Shown: in pieces, positions 24,235 through 33,440 of the stretch | How positions within the stretch are numbered: position 1 is the stretch's first letter | Layout of the letters: each line of letters begins with the position of its first letter | Source: Puniceicoccaceae bacterium | Lineage (GTDB): Bacteria > Verrucomicrobiota > Verrucomicrobiia > Opitutales > Coraliomargaritaceae | Length of the DNA: 35,288 nt | Assembly: GCA_902587165.1 (NCBI GenBank) | Contig: CACIKF010000012.1 | Coordinates: 1 to 35,288 of the forward strand | Reading direction: 5' to 3' | The notes under the pieces: model-generated | Database searches by the model: none | Told to the model about the DNA's origin: nothing | Seen by the model: the letters and a program-made list of their open reading frames with translations, nothing else | Made by a program: the position numbers and the translations under genes

Positions 24235-25788
24235 CTAGCGCTTTTTATCGCTCTTATTGTGAGCGGCTTTGACTTGAGTAATGCGTTTACGGCGTTCGGG
24301 GTGGTTGGTATCCATTTTAGCGGCGTCAGGACCCATCTTCCTTATGCGGGCTTTGTTTTGAATAGTGTCGCTCTGACGCGGCACGTTTTCACCTTCGCCC
24401 TCTTCGTAGCGGCGTGCTTTGCCCACGAGGTCAAACCTGACAGGGCAACCGCTCAGACGGAACTCGTGGATGATCGCCTTTTCCAAATAACGTCGATAGC
24501 CGGGGTCGAGACGCTCGACTCGGTTACAAAAGAAACGGATGCGTAGTGGACGAGAGCCTGTCTGCACGGCGTAGAAAACCTTAAACCGCTTTGTGCCGAC
24601 AATCTTGGGTGCGCGGGCTTCAAAAAGTTTATCGATAAGATTATTTAGCTTACCAGTGGGCAGCTTCATATCGAGGGTGGCTTGGATACTCGCAGCGGCG
24701 TTCAGCATCGACTCGATCTCAAATCCCGTTACTGCAGAGACGAAGAGCACAGGCGGATTCGGCAGAAAGAACATCTCTTTACGCAGCGACTCTTCGTAGC
24801 TTTTTAGGAAATGTTTTAAGTTTTTGAAGCCATCGATGGGATCATGTGTCCAACGATCTATAATTAAGTCCCACTTATTGACCACGATCACGAGGGCGCG
24901 GCCAGCATCTAGGATGTCGCCAGCAAGGGCTTGGTCTTGCTTGGTCACACCATCGACCGCGTCGATCACAAGGAAGGCGACATCCGAGCGCTCAAGGGCA
25001 GCTTGAGTGCGTACGGTGGAGAAATATTCTACTGGGCTGTCGACCTTGCGCTTCATTCGCAGACCCGCGGTGTCCGCGAGCCGGAACTTAAGTAGCTCGC
25101 CATCCTTGTGTTGGTAGTCGAGATCGAGTTCAACCGAATCGCGAGTGGTGCCCGGGACATCACTAACGATAAGTCGAGTGGACTTGAGCAGGCGATTGCC
25201 AATAGACGATTTGCCGACATTGGGACGCCCGAGAAGAGATATCCGGATGCGATCCGTCTGATCGACCTCGATACCTTCAGGCTTAGGACCTAACTTTTCG
25301 TCGATGGCGGCTTCGAGATCAGTGATACCACGACCGTGCTCAGCGGAAACGCACAAGGCTTGGCCAAGACCTAGGCGGATGAATTCATCAGCCAAATCTT
25401 CGTTTTCTTCGAAGTCTACCTTGTTGGTCACCAGGAGCACATGTTTTCCGTAGCGGCGGAGCTTTTGCGCGACGATTTCGTCCAGGTTAGTAATGCCCTC
25501 GCGGACATCGACGACGAAAAGAATAACGCTGGCTGCTTGGATGGCGAATTCGACCTGCTCCTCAGCAGCGACAGAAATCTTCTTTGAGGTCATCTCGATC
25601 TCCATGCCGATACCGCCGGTGTCGAGCAGAACGTAGTCGTCGCGCACTTCGGTGGAAATCAGGTCGCGGGTGACTCCGGGCATATCATGGACGATGGACA
25701 TGCGCTTTCCGCAAAGCCGATTAAAGAGACGGCTTTTCCCGACATTAGGGCGCCCGACTAGGGCGACGGTTCTGGATGGATCGATCAT
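24235..25788 (-). CDS. der: Ribosome-assembly GTPase Der (EngA)
   Basis: The protein (517 residues) carries two tandem G domains and a KH-like C-terminal domain, which is unique to Der; it helps 50S subunit assembly. G1 motifs are GRPNVGKS at about residues 12 and 187. G3 motifs are DTGG and DTAG, and G4 motifs are NKVD and NKWD, both conserved. The KH-like part begins near TKRFKVFYAVQTGSRPLRIRFF. A basic tail of about 50 residues follows the normal end and is rich in Lys and Arg (RRKRITQVKAAHNKSDKKR); it makes the protein longer than most Der and may contact rRNA. The gene follows the aminotransferase by 124 bp, with a hairpin in that gap. Confidence 0.95.
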   Translation of the reverse strand: MIDPSRTVALVGRPNVGKSRLFNRLCGKRMSIVHDMPGVTRDLISTEVRDDYVLLDTGGIGMEIEMTSKKISVAAEEQVEFAIQAASVILFVVDVREGITNLDEIVAQKLRRYGKHVLLVTNKVDFEENEDLADEFIRLGLGQALCVSAEHGRGITDLEAAIDEKLGPKPEGIEVDQTDRIRISLLGRPNVGKSSIGNRLLKSTRLIVSDVPGTTRDSVELDLDYQHKDGELLKFRLADTAGLRMKRKVDSPVEYFSTVRTQAALERSDVAFLVIDAVDGVTKQDQALAGDILDAGRALVIVVNKWDLIIDRWTHDPIDGFKNLKHFLKSYEESLRKEMFFLPNPPVLFVSAVTGFEIESMLNAAASIQATLDMKLPTGKLNNLIDKLFEARAPKIVGTKRFKVFYAVQTGSRPLRIRFFCNRVERLDPGYRRYLEKAIIHEFRLSGCPVRFDLVGKARRYEEGEGENVPRQSDTIQNKARIRKMGPDAAKMDTNHPERRKRITQVKAAHNKSDKKR

Positions 25789-25844
25789 TTTTAAAGAATT
25801 TAGAAGTCAGTAGCTATGAAACTACTCTAAGATCATATTTTGTA

Positions 25845-25868
25845 GGGTGCTTTACTTGTAAAGCACCC
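25845..25868. other. Perfect 11-bp inverted repeat between aminotransferase and der
   Basis: GGGTGCTTTAC (25845-25855) and GTAAAGCACCC (25858-25868) form a perfect stem around two bases. It lies in the 124-bp gap between the two minus-strand genes. No T tract follows it on either strand, so it is not a classical terminator. It could be a processing or attenuation hairpin or a binding site. Confidence 0.5.
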
Positions 25869-25912
25869 CGAGACTCAGTGCTTGTTATCTACGGGAATGA
25901 CAAGTTGCGCCT

Positions 25913-27088
25913 CTACGTTCGAATAGAGTTCATATACCGCTCAATACGGTCGGTGGCTTCTAGAATACGTTCGTAGCTAGTGGAGAAGCTAGCACGAACG
26001 AAGCCTGCGCCGCTGGGGCCAAAAGCAGTACCCGGAACGACAGCGACTTCCTCTTGATCGAGGAGTCCATTGCAAAAGCTCATGGAATCGAGACCAGTAG
26101 ACTGGATCGAAGGGAAGGCGTAGAAGGAACCTTTAGGCGAGTGGCAGTCGAGCCCGGCTTCGTTGAAACGACGCACAATGAGATCGCGACGTTTATGATA
26201 GGCGTCTTTCATTTTGGTGACAGCTGGTACCCCGTTTTTGAGCGCTTCGATCGCGGCCTCTTGTGAAAGTATGGGCGCACAGAGCATACTATACTGGTGC
26301 ACCTTCATCATGGCTTCGATCAGTGGTTGAGGACCACAAGCATAGCCGATGCGGAAACCTGTCATGGCATAGGCTTTAGAGAAGCCGTGCAGGAAGATTG
26401 TTCGCTCTCGCATGCCGGGGAGCGATGCAATGCTGGTGTGCTCGCCCTCAAAGGTAAGCTCGGAGTAGATTTCATCGCTGATGACTAGCAAGTCTTTCTC
26501 AATCGCAAATTTAGCGAGGCGCTCGAGCTTGGCGCGTTCAGTCACACCACCTGTCGGGTTGGTGGGGAAGTTGAGCATGAGCACTTTGCAGCCAGGCTCC
26601 CAAGCAGCTTCGACACGCTCCGGATCGATACCGAATTGATCTTCAGCCGAGGTGCCCACAGCGATGGGCTGGGCGTGCGCAAGCACGATGCTCGGGCTAT
26701 AGGAAACGTAGCAAGGTTCGTGGTAGAGGACCTTATCCCCAGGATTGAGTACAGCGCGAAGTGCGATGTCCAAAGCTTCAGAGACACCGACCGCAACGAG
26801 CACATCCGTCTCCGGGTGGTAACCGATGCCAAAATTGTTTTCCACGTAAGTACTGATCTCACGGCGCAGACGGATCAATCCGAGATTATCGGTGTAACTG
26901 GTCTTGCCCTTTTCAAGAGCGAAAATAGCGGCCTCGCGGATGTGCCAAGGCGTGACGAAGTCGGGCTCACCGATACCAAGCGAAATCGCCTGCGGCATAG
27001 CCGCGACTATCGCAAAGAAATCGCGAATACCCGAACGGGGCAGACCTGCTACATGGTCTGCCACAAAATGTTGACCGTTATCACTCAT
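25913..27088 (-). CDS. Class I/II pyridoxal-phosphate aminotransferase
   Basis: The protein (391 residues) shows the aspartate-aminotransferase-family order: SLGIGEPDFVTPWHIREA near 36, YTDNLGLIRLRREIS near 65, NFPTNPTGG near 173 and the PLP Lys at 238 in FLHGFSKAYAMTGFRIGYA. The substrate-binding Arg lies in the VRASFSTSYE segment near the end. The exact amino acid is not decidable; this subgroup often acts on aromatic or aspartate-like substrates. Its ATG shares one base with the TAA of the upstream Lrp/AsnC-type gene (TAATG), so the two are translationally coupled and the regulator may sense the enzyme's substrate. Confidence 0.92.
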   Translation of the reverse strand: MSDNGQHFVADHVAGLPRSGIRDFFAIVAAMPQAISLGIGEPDFVTPWHIREAAIFALEKGKTSYTDNLGLIRLRREISTYVENNFGIGYHPETDVLVAVGVSEALDIALRAVLNPGDKVLYHEPCYVSYSPSIVLAHAQPIAVGTSAEDQFGIDPERVEAAWEPGCKVLMLNFPTNPTGGVTERAKLERLAKFAIEKDLLVISDEIYSELTFEGEHTSIASLPGMRERTIFLHGFSKAYAMTGFRIGYACGPQPLIEAMMKVHQYSMLCAPILSQEAAIEALKNGVPAVTKMKDAYHKRRDLIVRRFNEAGLDCHSPKGSFYAFPSIQSTGLDSMSFCNGLLDQEEVAVVPGTAFGPSGAGFVRASFSTSYERILEATDRIERYMNSIRT

Positions 27089-27570
27089 TAGGGACTGACC
27101 GCGGGTTTGTCTTCGCCATCAAGGGGCGAAAGGAGTAGGTGCCCCTGCTCTTTGTAAGCACGCAGCATAAAATGAGTGGCAGTCGAGAGCACACCCTCGA
27201 CGCTAGCAAGACGCTCAGAAACGAATGTGGCGACTTCGCGCAGATCCTTACCCACAGCAAATACGAGCAGATCGTAAGCACCTGACATGAGGTAGCAGGA
27301 CTCGACCGCGTCAAAACGTGCAATACGGCTAGCCAAGCGATCAAAGCCTCCATCGCGCTCTGGGCTGATCTTGACCTCAATGACCGCGCGAACAACAGCT
27401 TCTTGTGCGCGCTCAGGATTGAGTACGGGGCGCCAACCGAGGAGTATCTCTTCAGCTTTCAGACGGGTCAATTCGGCGTCGATCTCAGACTCGGGCAGGC
27501 CAAGAATCTGCGCCATTTGGGCAGTATCGAGGCGCTCACCTTCTAGGAGCAATTGGAGGACAGAACTCAT
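27088..27570 (-). CDS. Lrp/AsnC-family transcriptional regulator
   Basis: The protein has 160 residues. An N-terminal winged helix-turn-helix (MSSVLQLLLEGERLDTAQMA and on) is followed by an Lrp-type RAM ligand-binding domain (VVRAVIEVKISPERDGGFDR, YLMSGAYDLLVFAVGKDLREVATFV, STATHFMLRAYKEQG). Such proteins sense amino acids and act as multimers. The start at 27570 is preceded by GGAG-like sequence. It is coupled by TAATG overlap to an aminotransferase gene, a common arrangement that suggests a local amino-acid-responsive control. Confidence 0.9.
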   Translation of the reverse strand: MSSVLQLLLEGERLDTAQMAQILGLPESEIDAELTRLKAEEILLGWRPVLNPERAQEAVVRAVIEVKISPERDGGFDRLASRIARFDAVESCYLMSGAYDLLVFAVGKDLREVATFVSERLASVEGVLSTATHFMLRAYKEQGHLLLSPLDGEDKPAVSP

Positions 27571-27678
27571 AAGCGTGGAGTAAAGGCGGAATTCTCCAAA
27601 AAAGCAAATAACATTCTCACTCTGGATTTATCCAAGTATTATCCAATTCGTAGCTAGGGCTTTTGAATTGGAGTGCCG

Positions 27679-28581
27679 CTAATCCTCTAAAAAACCTCGG
27701 ATACATGACCAAGCCTGTTTGCCACCATCTTCCAAAATGTAGTGCCCGTGATTCGGGTAAACGACCGACTCTGCATTAGGAAAAAACTCCTTAAACCGCT
27801 CATAAAACCGCATGCTAAAACAAAAGTCTTTGGCACCCCAGACTAGTTGGATTGGTTTATCCGCGATCCTAGCAAGCCCCTCTTCAACTTCAGTCAAGGT
27901 CTGGAAACTACGATGCGACTTTCGCAAGGGGATATCTTTAACGAAGTTCCATACCGCTACACGATCTGCCCATGAGCGATATGGCCAGAGCAAGCCCCGC
28001 TTCACGACAGGCTTGAGTGGAGTCTTCACAGACATGATCGCAGCAGGCCCTGCAAAGCCGTTCATTGCTCGGATTACAAACTCGCCGATAAGGGGCACTT
28101 TAATCGCAGCAATACGGAAGGGAATGAGTTTTGATCGGAAAGCTCCCGTGTTCAACAAGACGAGTTTCTTCAGAGCATCTGGCCGACGCCCCGCCAAACC
28201 ACAACCGATCGCACCGCCCCAGTCATGCACCACTAAGCTGAATTGGTCGATTTTGAGATGGTCTAACAAACTTTCGACATCCTCGATCCGCTGAACCAAG
28301 GTATAATTATAATCCTGAGGTTTGTCGGAAAGCCCGCAACCAACATGATCAGGTACTACACAACGAAAGCCAGCCTGCACCATAACTTTGACCAAATTAC
28401 GAAAATAAAAAGACCATGTCGGATTACCATGCAGCATGACCACTATAGGCCCTGTGCCCTCGTCGATATAATGCATTGTCGCACCATTGATCAGGGGCAG
28501 CGTGTGGCTAGTAAAAGGATATTCAATCCGCACATCGGGCGGTAATTCGCTGGCACGTGAGATACTCACACCGTGGGCCAC
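27679..28581 (-). CDS. oleB: OleB-type alpha/beta hydrolase (beta-lactone decarboxylase)
   Basis: The 300-residue haloalkane-dehalogenase-like hydrolase shows HGNPTWSFYFR (51-61) for the oxyanion region, the nucleophile Asp120 in VVHDWGGAIG and the catalytic His280 in NHGHYILED. OleB decarboxylates the beta-lactone made by OleC, giving a cis-olefin in long-chain hydrocarbon synthesis. The call rests on its immediate downstream position and 16-bp overlap with an OleA gene, together with the dehalogenase-type motifs. A general haloalkane dehalogenase is the main alternative. oleC and oleD are not in the window; the next minus-strand gene is the Lrp-type regulator. Confidence 0.8.
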   Translation of the reverse strand: MAHGVSISRASELPPDVRIEYPFTSHTLPLINGATMHYIDEGTGPIVVMLHGNPTWSFYFRNLVKVMVQAGFRCVVPDHVGCGLSDKPQDYNYTLVQRIEDVESLLDHLKIDQFSLVVHDWGGAIGCGLAGRRPDALKKLVLLNTGAFRSKLIPFRIAAIKVPLIGEFVIRAMNGFAGPAAIMSVKTPLKPVVKRGLLWPYRSWADRVAVWNFVKDIPLRKSHRSFQTLTEVEEGLARIADKPIQLVWGAKDFCFSMRFYERFKEFFPNAESVVYPNHGHYILEDGGKQAWSCIRGFLED

Positions 28582-29606
28582 TCCACAGCCATCATAATAC
28601 TGCTCAAACCACTGCCAATTCCTAACAGCGCCGCCTTCTGTCCTTCACAAAAGGCTCCTTGCTCCATCGCAGTCGCTAGTGTAATCGGGCACGAAACTGA
28701 ACCTACATTACCCAGGGTTTCAAAAGTAGTAAAGTCTTTGGTCAGATCGAGGCCCAGCGCTTTAAAAAGTTCGCGCGAATGCGCCTTCCCAACTTGGTGG
28801 GTAATGATTCGGTCAGGCGTATTCACAGTCCAAGCAGTTGCCCCAACAAACTGTGCCCATGCACGGGTGGCAACACCGATACCAGCGACCAAGAGCTCCT
28901 CCGAGTCGGTAAGCATTTCCAGAGCGTTGCCCGCGCTGTCACCTTGGCAAAGTTCATTGTGCGAGCTATCCGTCTCAACGACCGCAGCAGTCATCAGCGG
29001 ACACGAACTCAGCGCGAGATCCTTGCGGCAAAGAACCGCCGAAACCGCACCTGCACCGATCGTAAGATTTGCGAAATAGGGTTTGATCGATTTACGAGTC
29101 AGCTCGGGCTTGAGCAATTGCTGAAGTGTATTTTCGACGAGCGACCGACCATTCTCCCCCGAGCAAATTAATGCACGTTCAATCTGACCACTCTCAATCA
29201 TACTACCAGCGACCACCATCGCATTGAGAAAGCCGAGGCAAGCATTAGACAGATCGAATATCTGTGTCTTTCCTGAGAGTTTGAGTAAACCATGCACATA
29301 AGCAGCCGTGGCAGGCTCCAGACGATCGCGGCAAACCGCTGAGTGAATCAACAAATCGATCTGGTCACGCTCAAAAGAAGACTTGGCCAAAGCCGCTTCC
29401 CCTGCCTGAGCTGAAGCCACAGAAGCGGGCGTGCCCGCAGGATAGAAACGGCGCTCTTTAATACCGGTCATTAACTCCAGTCGCCCCTCAGGCAAGTGCA
29501 AGCGTTCATAGACAGTTGCCATTTTCGCCTCCAAATCAGCCGAAGTCCAAACCTCATCCGGAAGCCCGTAGGCAATCGATTCAATGGCTACGTTATTAAA
29601 ATTCAC
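28566..29606 (-). CDS. oleA: OleA-type thiolase-fold enzyme (acyl-CoA head-to-head condensation)
   Basis: The protein has 346 residues. OleA joins two fatty acyl-CoAs to a beta-keto acid, the first step of head-to-head olefin synthesis. The active-site Cys is residue 123 in DLSNACLGFLNAM. His270 in ITHQVGKAH and Asn300 in LGNVGSVS have the same 30-residue spacing as His285/Asn315 of the Xanthomonas enzyme. Glu97 in CRDRLEPATAAYV matches its base Glu117. SSHNELCQGD and LLGIGSGLSS also fit OleA better than FabH. The gene lies upstream of and overlaps oleB by 16 bp. FabH-like KASIII is the alternative. Confidence 0.85.
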   Translation of the reverse strand: MNFNNVAIESIAYGLPDEVWTSADLEAKMATVYERLHLPEGRLELMTGIKERRFYPAGTPASVASAQAGEAALAKSSFERDQIDLLIHSAVCRDRLEPATAAYVHGLLKLSGKTQIFDLSNACLGFLNAMVVAGSMIESGQIERALICSGENGRSLVENTLQQLLKPELTRKSIKPYFANLTIGAGAVSAVLCRKDLALSSCPLMTAAVVETDSSHNELCQGDSAGNALEMLTDSEELLVAGIGVATRAWAQFVGATAWTVNTPDRIITHQVGKAHSRELFKALGLDLTKDFTTFETLGNVGSVSCPITLATAMEQGAFCEGQKAALLGIGSGLSSIMMAVEWPTV

Positions 29607-29812
29607 AGCACAGGAGATAAGCCACGCATGCTAGCTTGCGAGTGAAAAGTTCAAATAATAGATACTCAGCATTTGTATTTACTGCCGTCTATCTATTCAA
29701 AAACAAAGGATATGGCTCTAGATCGCCTATCCGAATTTTCCCTATTTTAATTCTGGAATGCTTGGAAATCCTCGTAGACTCTGTTATCTTACGATATAGT
29801 TCATCATTATCA

Positions 29813-30784
29813 ATGAGTAATCATCAATCTCCCCTATCCAGCTTTCAAGAAATCAAGGACCGTATTGCCGAGGTTGTCGTTGGGCAGGACGCACTGATTG
29901 ACCGTCTATTGTTAGCGCTTGTCTGCAATGGTCACGTATTGCTAGAAGGCGTACCTGGTGTCGCCAAGACATTGACGGTCAGTAGCCTAGCACGGGCAAT
30001 CCATGTACAATTTAGCCGGATACAGTTCACGCCCGACCTACTCCCAGGCGACTTAACCGGAACACTTGTCTACGACCCAAAGGCCCACACCTTCACCCCC
30101 GAAAAGGGCCCTGTCTTCACGAATCTTTTGCTCGCCGATGAAATTAATCGCGCTCCCGCCAAGGTCCAGAGCGCACTCCTCGAAGCAATGCAGGAGAAAC
30201 AAGTGACCCTCGGCAAGGAAACCTTCGACTTACCTCAACCATTCCTTGTTCTGGCCACGCAGAACCCGATTGAGCAAGAAGGCACCTACCTTTTACCTGA
30301 AGCGCAAGTCGATCGCTTTATGTTCAAATTGAAAGTTGGCTATCCCACAATGGATGAGGAGCACATTGTAATGCAGCGCATGGCTAGTCCTCAGCCAACG
30401 CTGACGGTTGATCCTGTTCTCACAATTGAGACCTTGATGAAGCTTCGCGAACAACTAGGCAAGGTCTTCATTGATCCAAAAGTCGAACGTCACATCCTGC
30501 GCATTGTCGATGCCACCCGCAACCCTGCCAAATACGATCTCGACATTGGTCGCTATCTTCGGTTCGGCGCATCGCCTCGGGCTAGCATTTACCTTTCACT
30601 AGGTGCACGCGGGCAAGCCCTCATGTCCGGTCGCGACTACACTACCCCGCAAGACGTGAAAGATGTCGCCCACGATATATTGCGCCACCGTATTGCCATT
30701 TCGTATCGCGCGGAGGCCGAAGGCCTCAACTCCGACGATCTACTCGACACCCTACTCAAGCAGGTGCCGATCACTGAAGCTTAA
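29813..30784 (+). CDS. MoxR-family AAA+ ATPase
   Basis: The protein has 323 residues from the ATG at 29813; an upstream frame from 29636 adds an AT-rich, non-family extension. Walker A is LLEGVPGVAKT, Walker B is LLLADEINRAPAKVQSALLEAMQE, and the sensor segment is FLVLATQNPIEQEGTYLLPEAQVDRF. The FSRIQFTPDLLPGDLTGT segment is a MoxR hallmark. MoxR proteins act as chaperone-like ATPases with the VWA-containing partner proteins encoded next to them. It is the first gene of a plus-strand operon with DUF58 and Bat genes. Confidence 0.95.
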   Translation: MSNHQSPLSSFQEIKDRIAEVVVGQDALIDRLLLALVCNGHVLLEGVPGVAKTLTVSSLARAIHVQFSRIQFTPDLLPGDLTGTLVYDPKAHTFTPEKGPVFTNLLLADEINRAPAKVQSALLEAMQEKQVTLGKETFDLPQPFLVLATQNPIEQEGTYLLPEAQVDRFMFKLKVGYPTMDEEHIVMQRMASPQPTLTVDPVLTIETLMKLREQLGKVFIDPKVERHILRIVDATRNPAKYDLDIGRYLRFGASPRASIYLSLGARGQALMSGRDYTTPQDVKDVAHDILRHRIAISYRAEAEGLNSDDLLDTLLKQVPITEA

Positions 30785-30802
30785 ACTAGCCCGCTGTCGG
30801 AC

Positions 30803-31672
30803 ATGCTCGACCACATAGCACATCGCCTCAACCTACTTGAGCTTAAGTGTCGACGCCCCGTCGAACACGTGCTCGCGGGCGAGTATCAGTCAGTTTTCCG
30901 AGGCCGTGGACTCGAGTTTGAAGACGTACGCGCCTACCAATACGGTGATGATGTCCGCGCAATGGACTGGAAGGTCACCGCGCGCACGGGCAACCCGCAC
31001 ATTAAACGTTACATCGAAGAGCGCGAACAAGTCGTCTATCTCCTCGTAGATGTCTCTGCCTCAATGCGCCACGATAATTCAGGGAACAAGCGTGAAACAC
31101 TGACCGAACTCTGCGCCCTAATCACCCTCGCCGCCATCAAGAACCAAGACCGCGTTGGCCTCATTCTGTTCAGCGATCAAATCGAACAAATCATCATGCC
31201 CTCGAAAGGCCGTCGCCATGCAATGCGAATCATCGACGAACTCATAAATTTCAAACCAAGGAACAAAAAAACTGATCTCGCCAGTATGCTTGAGCGCTTC
31301 CGTCTCTTATCGCGCAAGTACTCCATTGCTTTCTTAATATCAGACTTCTTGACGGATCCGAATACCTTAGAACTCCAAGCGCTTTCTAATGTCCATGACC
31401 TGAATACCATTCAGATTCTCCACCCAGCCAATAAGTCAAAACAAAGGCGCGCACTGATCCGCATCGAAGATGCCGAGACAGGCCAACAACAAGTCATCGA
31501 TTCCGCGCATCAATATACGCAGCAGGTGGCACAACAGGCGCAACTCAAGGAGGAAATGCTCAAGGCAGGCGTCAACCTTCTGCAAATCGAAATCGGTGCT
31601 GACTGTGTCGACGCTCTCACCAATTATTTCCATCAGCGCCAGCGCCGCGAAACCGATGAAACCGGTGGCTAA
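30803..31672 (+). CDS. DUF58 (VWA-like) protein
   Basis: The 289-residue DUF58 protein shows the family core FRGRGLEFEDVRAYQYGDDV continuing with RAMDWKVTARTGNPHIKRY. A VWA-type fold follows with VDVSASMRHD (MIDAS DxSxS) near 95. It has no signal peptide and no membrane helix, so it acts in the cytoplasm as the usual MoxR partner. It follows the MoxR gene by 18 bp, and its stop directly abuts the next ATG (TAA-ATG). The role is inferred from the MoxR/DUF58 pairing, not from a known substrate. Confidence 0.93.
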   Translation: MLDHIAHRLNLLELKCRRPVEHVLAGEYQSVFRGRGLEFEDVRAYQYGDDVRAMDWKVTARTGNPHIKRYIEEREQVVYLLVDVSASMRHDNSGNKRETLTELCALITLAAIKNQDRVGLILFSDQIEQIIMPSKGRRHAMRIIDELINFKPRNKKTDLASMLERFRLLSRKYSIAFLISDFLTDPNTLELQALSNVHDLNTIQILHPANKSKQRRALIRIEDAETGQQQVIDSAHQYTQQVAQQAQLKEEMLKAGVNLLQIEIGADCVDALTNYFHQRQRRETDETGG

Positions 31673-32416
31673 ATGATCGCACGCTTCATTCTTATTTGGG
31701 TAACGCTTCCCCTCTACTCACTCCTCGCGCAAGAGATCACCATGACCCTTATGCCCGAGGAGTGTGCGCCAGGCGATCTAGTTCGACTCAGCTTCGAGCT
31801 AGAGTCGGAGACATTTACAGAGATGACGATAGGCTACCTTAGCCCAGAAGGCATTCACCCAGTCGTCACCGAGAAAATACCGATCGAATTCAACTCCCAG
31901 ACACAGCGCTATGTGCAAAAAGAATACTGGATCTTACAAGCAATGCACTCAGGTGAGTTCCTGTTTTCAGACCTAATGGTCACGCTCGATGGTCTCGCCG
32001 ACATTAAACCAATCAAAATGGAGCCTATTCGGCTAAGTGTGACTGGCTTTGCCAGAACTGAAGACAGCGCCACTCCAGAGGCGTGGCCCCCATACCTCGA
32101 AGACCAAGCACCTATATCTCGCTGGTTCTGGGCCGTCGTCATGATCGCGATTTGCTTCGCTTTTTATCAATTGATACAGAGCAAAAAAAAGGGGAAACTT
32201 TTGCAACAAGACCTCACCACCGAGGACCCCTTAAGCCTCATAAGTCATCGCCTGCGTTGCGGCGAGTTCCCCGCAAATGCTATCGAGAGCTGGCTCGAAA
32301 CAGACGATGCTCAGGGCAAGCATGCTCTTCGCACTTCACTCCAACAGGCCCTCTATGCAAAAACCTACGACCCCGACGCCTTACTTGAGCATTTAGATAA
32401 GGAGACACAAATATGA
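31673..32416 (+). CDS. Single-pass membrane protein of the MoxR/Bat operon, unknown function
   Basis: The protein has 247 residues. A signal peptide (MIARFILIWVTLPLYSLLAQ) leads to an extracytoplasmic beta-type domain of about 125 residues. One transmembrane helix (FWAVVMIAICFAFYQLI) and a cytoplasmic tail of about 75 residues follow. The layout and position between DUF58 and VWA genes resemble the BatD/DUF4381-like components of such operons. The residues alone do not fix the family. It is adjacent to DUF58 and overlaps the following VWA gene by 4 bp (ATGA), so expression is coupled. Confidence 0.8.
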   Translation: MIARFILIWVTLPLYSLLAQEITMTLMPEECAPGDLVRLSFELESETFTEMTIGYLSPEGIHPVVTEKIPIEFNSQTQRYVQKEYWILQAMHSGEFLFSDLMVTLDGLADIKPIKMEPIRLSVTGFARTEDSATPEAWPPYLEDQAPISRWFWAVVMIAICFAFYQLIQSKKKGKLLQQDLTTEDPLSLISHRLRCGEFPANAIESWLETDDAQGKHALRTSLQQALYAKTYDPDALLEHLDKETQI

Positions 32417-33438
32417 GTTTTCAATACCCATGGTTTTTAGCACTCATTCCAGTCTTACTCTGGCTCTTCAGACGGAAACAATCCCGCACATCAGTGACGG
32501 TGGACGCGATCACAGTAGCAAGCAATATGGAGCCGGGACGCGCCCGCTACCTCTGGCTTAGCGGATGCTTACGAAAGTTATCAGTCCTTGCAGTTCTTAT
32601 CGCGCTGGCTGGCCCTCGAGCGCCTGCTTCCTTTGATCGAGAGGTGAACGAAGGCATTGCCATTCAACTACTGGTCGATGTCTCCAGCAGTATGGACATG
32701 CCCACGAGTAGTGCTTCAGGACAAAAAGTTAGCCGGATAGAACTCGCCAAGGAGATTGTTGAGGAATTTGTCGGCGGTGATGGGGATACCCTAGCTGGCC
32801 GCCCACATGATCTGATCGGACTGATTACCTTTGCACGCTATGCAGACACGCGGAGCCCACTCACATTTGGACACGAAGCACTTATTCAGATCGTGCGTAA
32901 TCTAGAGATACAAGAACGGCCAAACGAGGATGGCACTGCTTATGGTGATGCTCTCGCCATTGCTGCTGCACGGCTAAAGAATCTTGAAGAACTCAAACAC
33001 CGCAAAGATCTCGTCGACTTGGAAGCAATCAAGAGCCGCGTTATCATCCTCCTTACCGATGGTGAGAATAACTCTGGCGCTCACCTACCGATCGAATCAG
33101 CCGGATTAGCCAAAGCATGGGGTTGCCGAATTTACAGTATTAGCTTTGGCGAGAGCGTCCAAACCAACAATGAAGCAAGCACCTTCGAGACGCTATCACC
33201 TTCTGAAAAAATCCTTGAGCATATTAGCAATGAGACGGGTGGCCTCTTTCGAAGAGCTTACGGCTATGAATCCCTGCGTCTGGTTTATGAAGAGATCGAT
33301 CAACTCGAACGCACGGAGATCAGCCTTCGTCAAGCAGAGCATCTCGCTAGCTTTACTTGGTTGCCCGCCGTAATTGGGCTTGCCGCATTAACCCTAGGTT
33401 TAATCCTTGAAGCCACATGGCTTCGCGTTGCACCGTGA
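32413..33438 (+). CDS. BatA-type VWA-domain membrane protein
   Basis: The protein has 341 residues. An N-terminal membrane anchor (FQYPWFLALIPVLLWLFRR) and a second hydrophobic segment near 55-75 (LRKLSVLAVLIALAGP) precede a VWA domain. Its MIDAS is VDVSSSMDM near residue 95, with LITFARYADTRSPLT and VIILLTDGENNSGAHLP as further metal-site segments. A C-terminal helix (LPAVIGLAALTLGLILEATWL) anchors the end. Bat proteins form a membrane complex with MoxR; roles in stress tolerance and envelope integrity are reported in some bacteria. The start overlaps the previous gene by 4 bp and the stop overlaps the next gene's upstream start region. Confidence 0.92.
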   Translation: MSFQYPWFLALIPVLLWLFRRKQSRTSVTVDAITVASNMEPGRARYLWLSGCLRKLSVLAVLIALAGPRAPASFDREVNEGIAIQLLVDVSSSMDMPTSSASGQKVSRIELAKEIVEEFVGGDGDTLAGRPHDLIGLITFARYADTRSPLTFGHEALIQIVRNLEIQERPNEDGTAYGDALAIAAARLKNLEELKHRKDLVDLEAIKSRVIILLTDGENNSGAHLPIESAGLAKAWGCRIYSISFGESVQTNNEASTFETLSPSEKILEHISNETGGLFRRAYGYESLRLVYEEIDQLERTEISLRQAEHLASFTWLPAVIGLAALTLGLILEATWLRVAP

Positions 33439-33440
33439 GT

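Noticed and set aside
29636-29812. N-terminal extension of the MoxR protein
   Set aside because: The 59 residues are AT-rich and not family-like. The ATG at 29813 gives the normal MoxR start.
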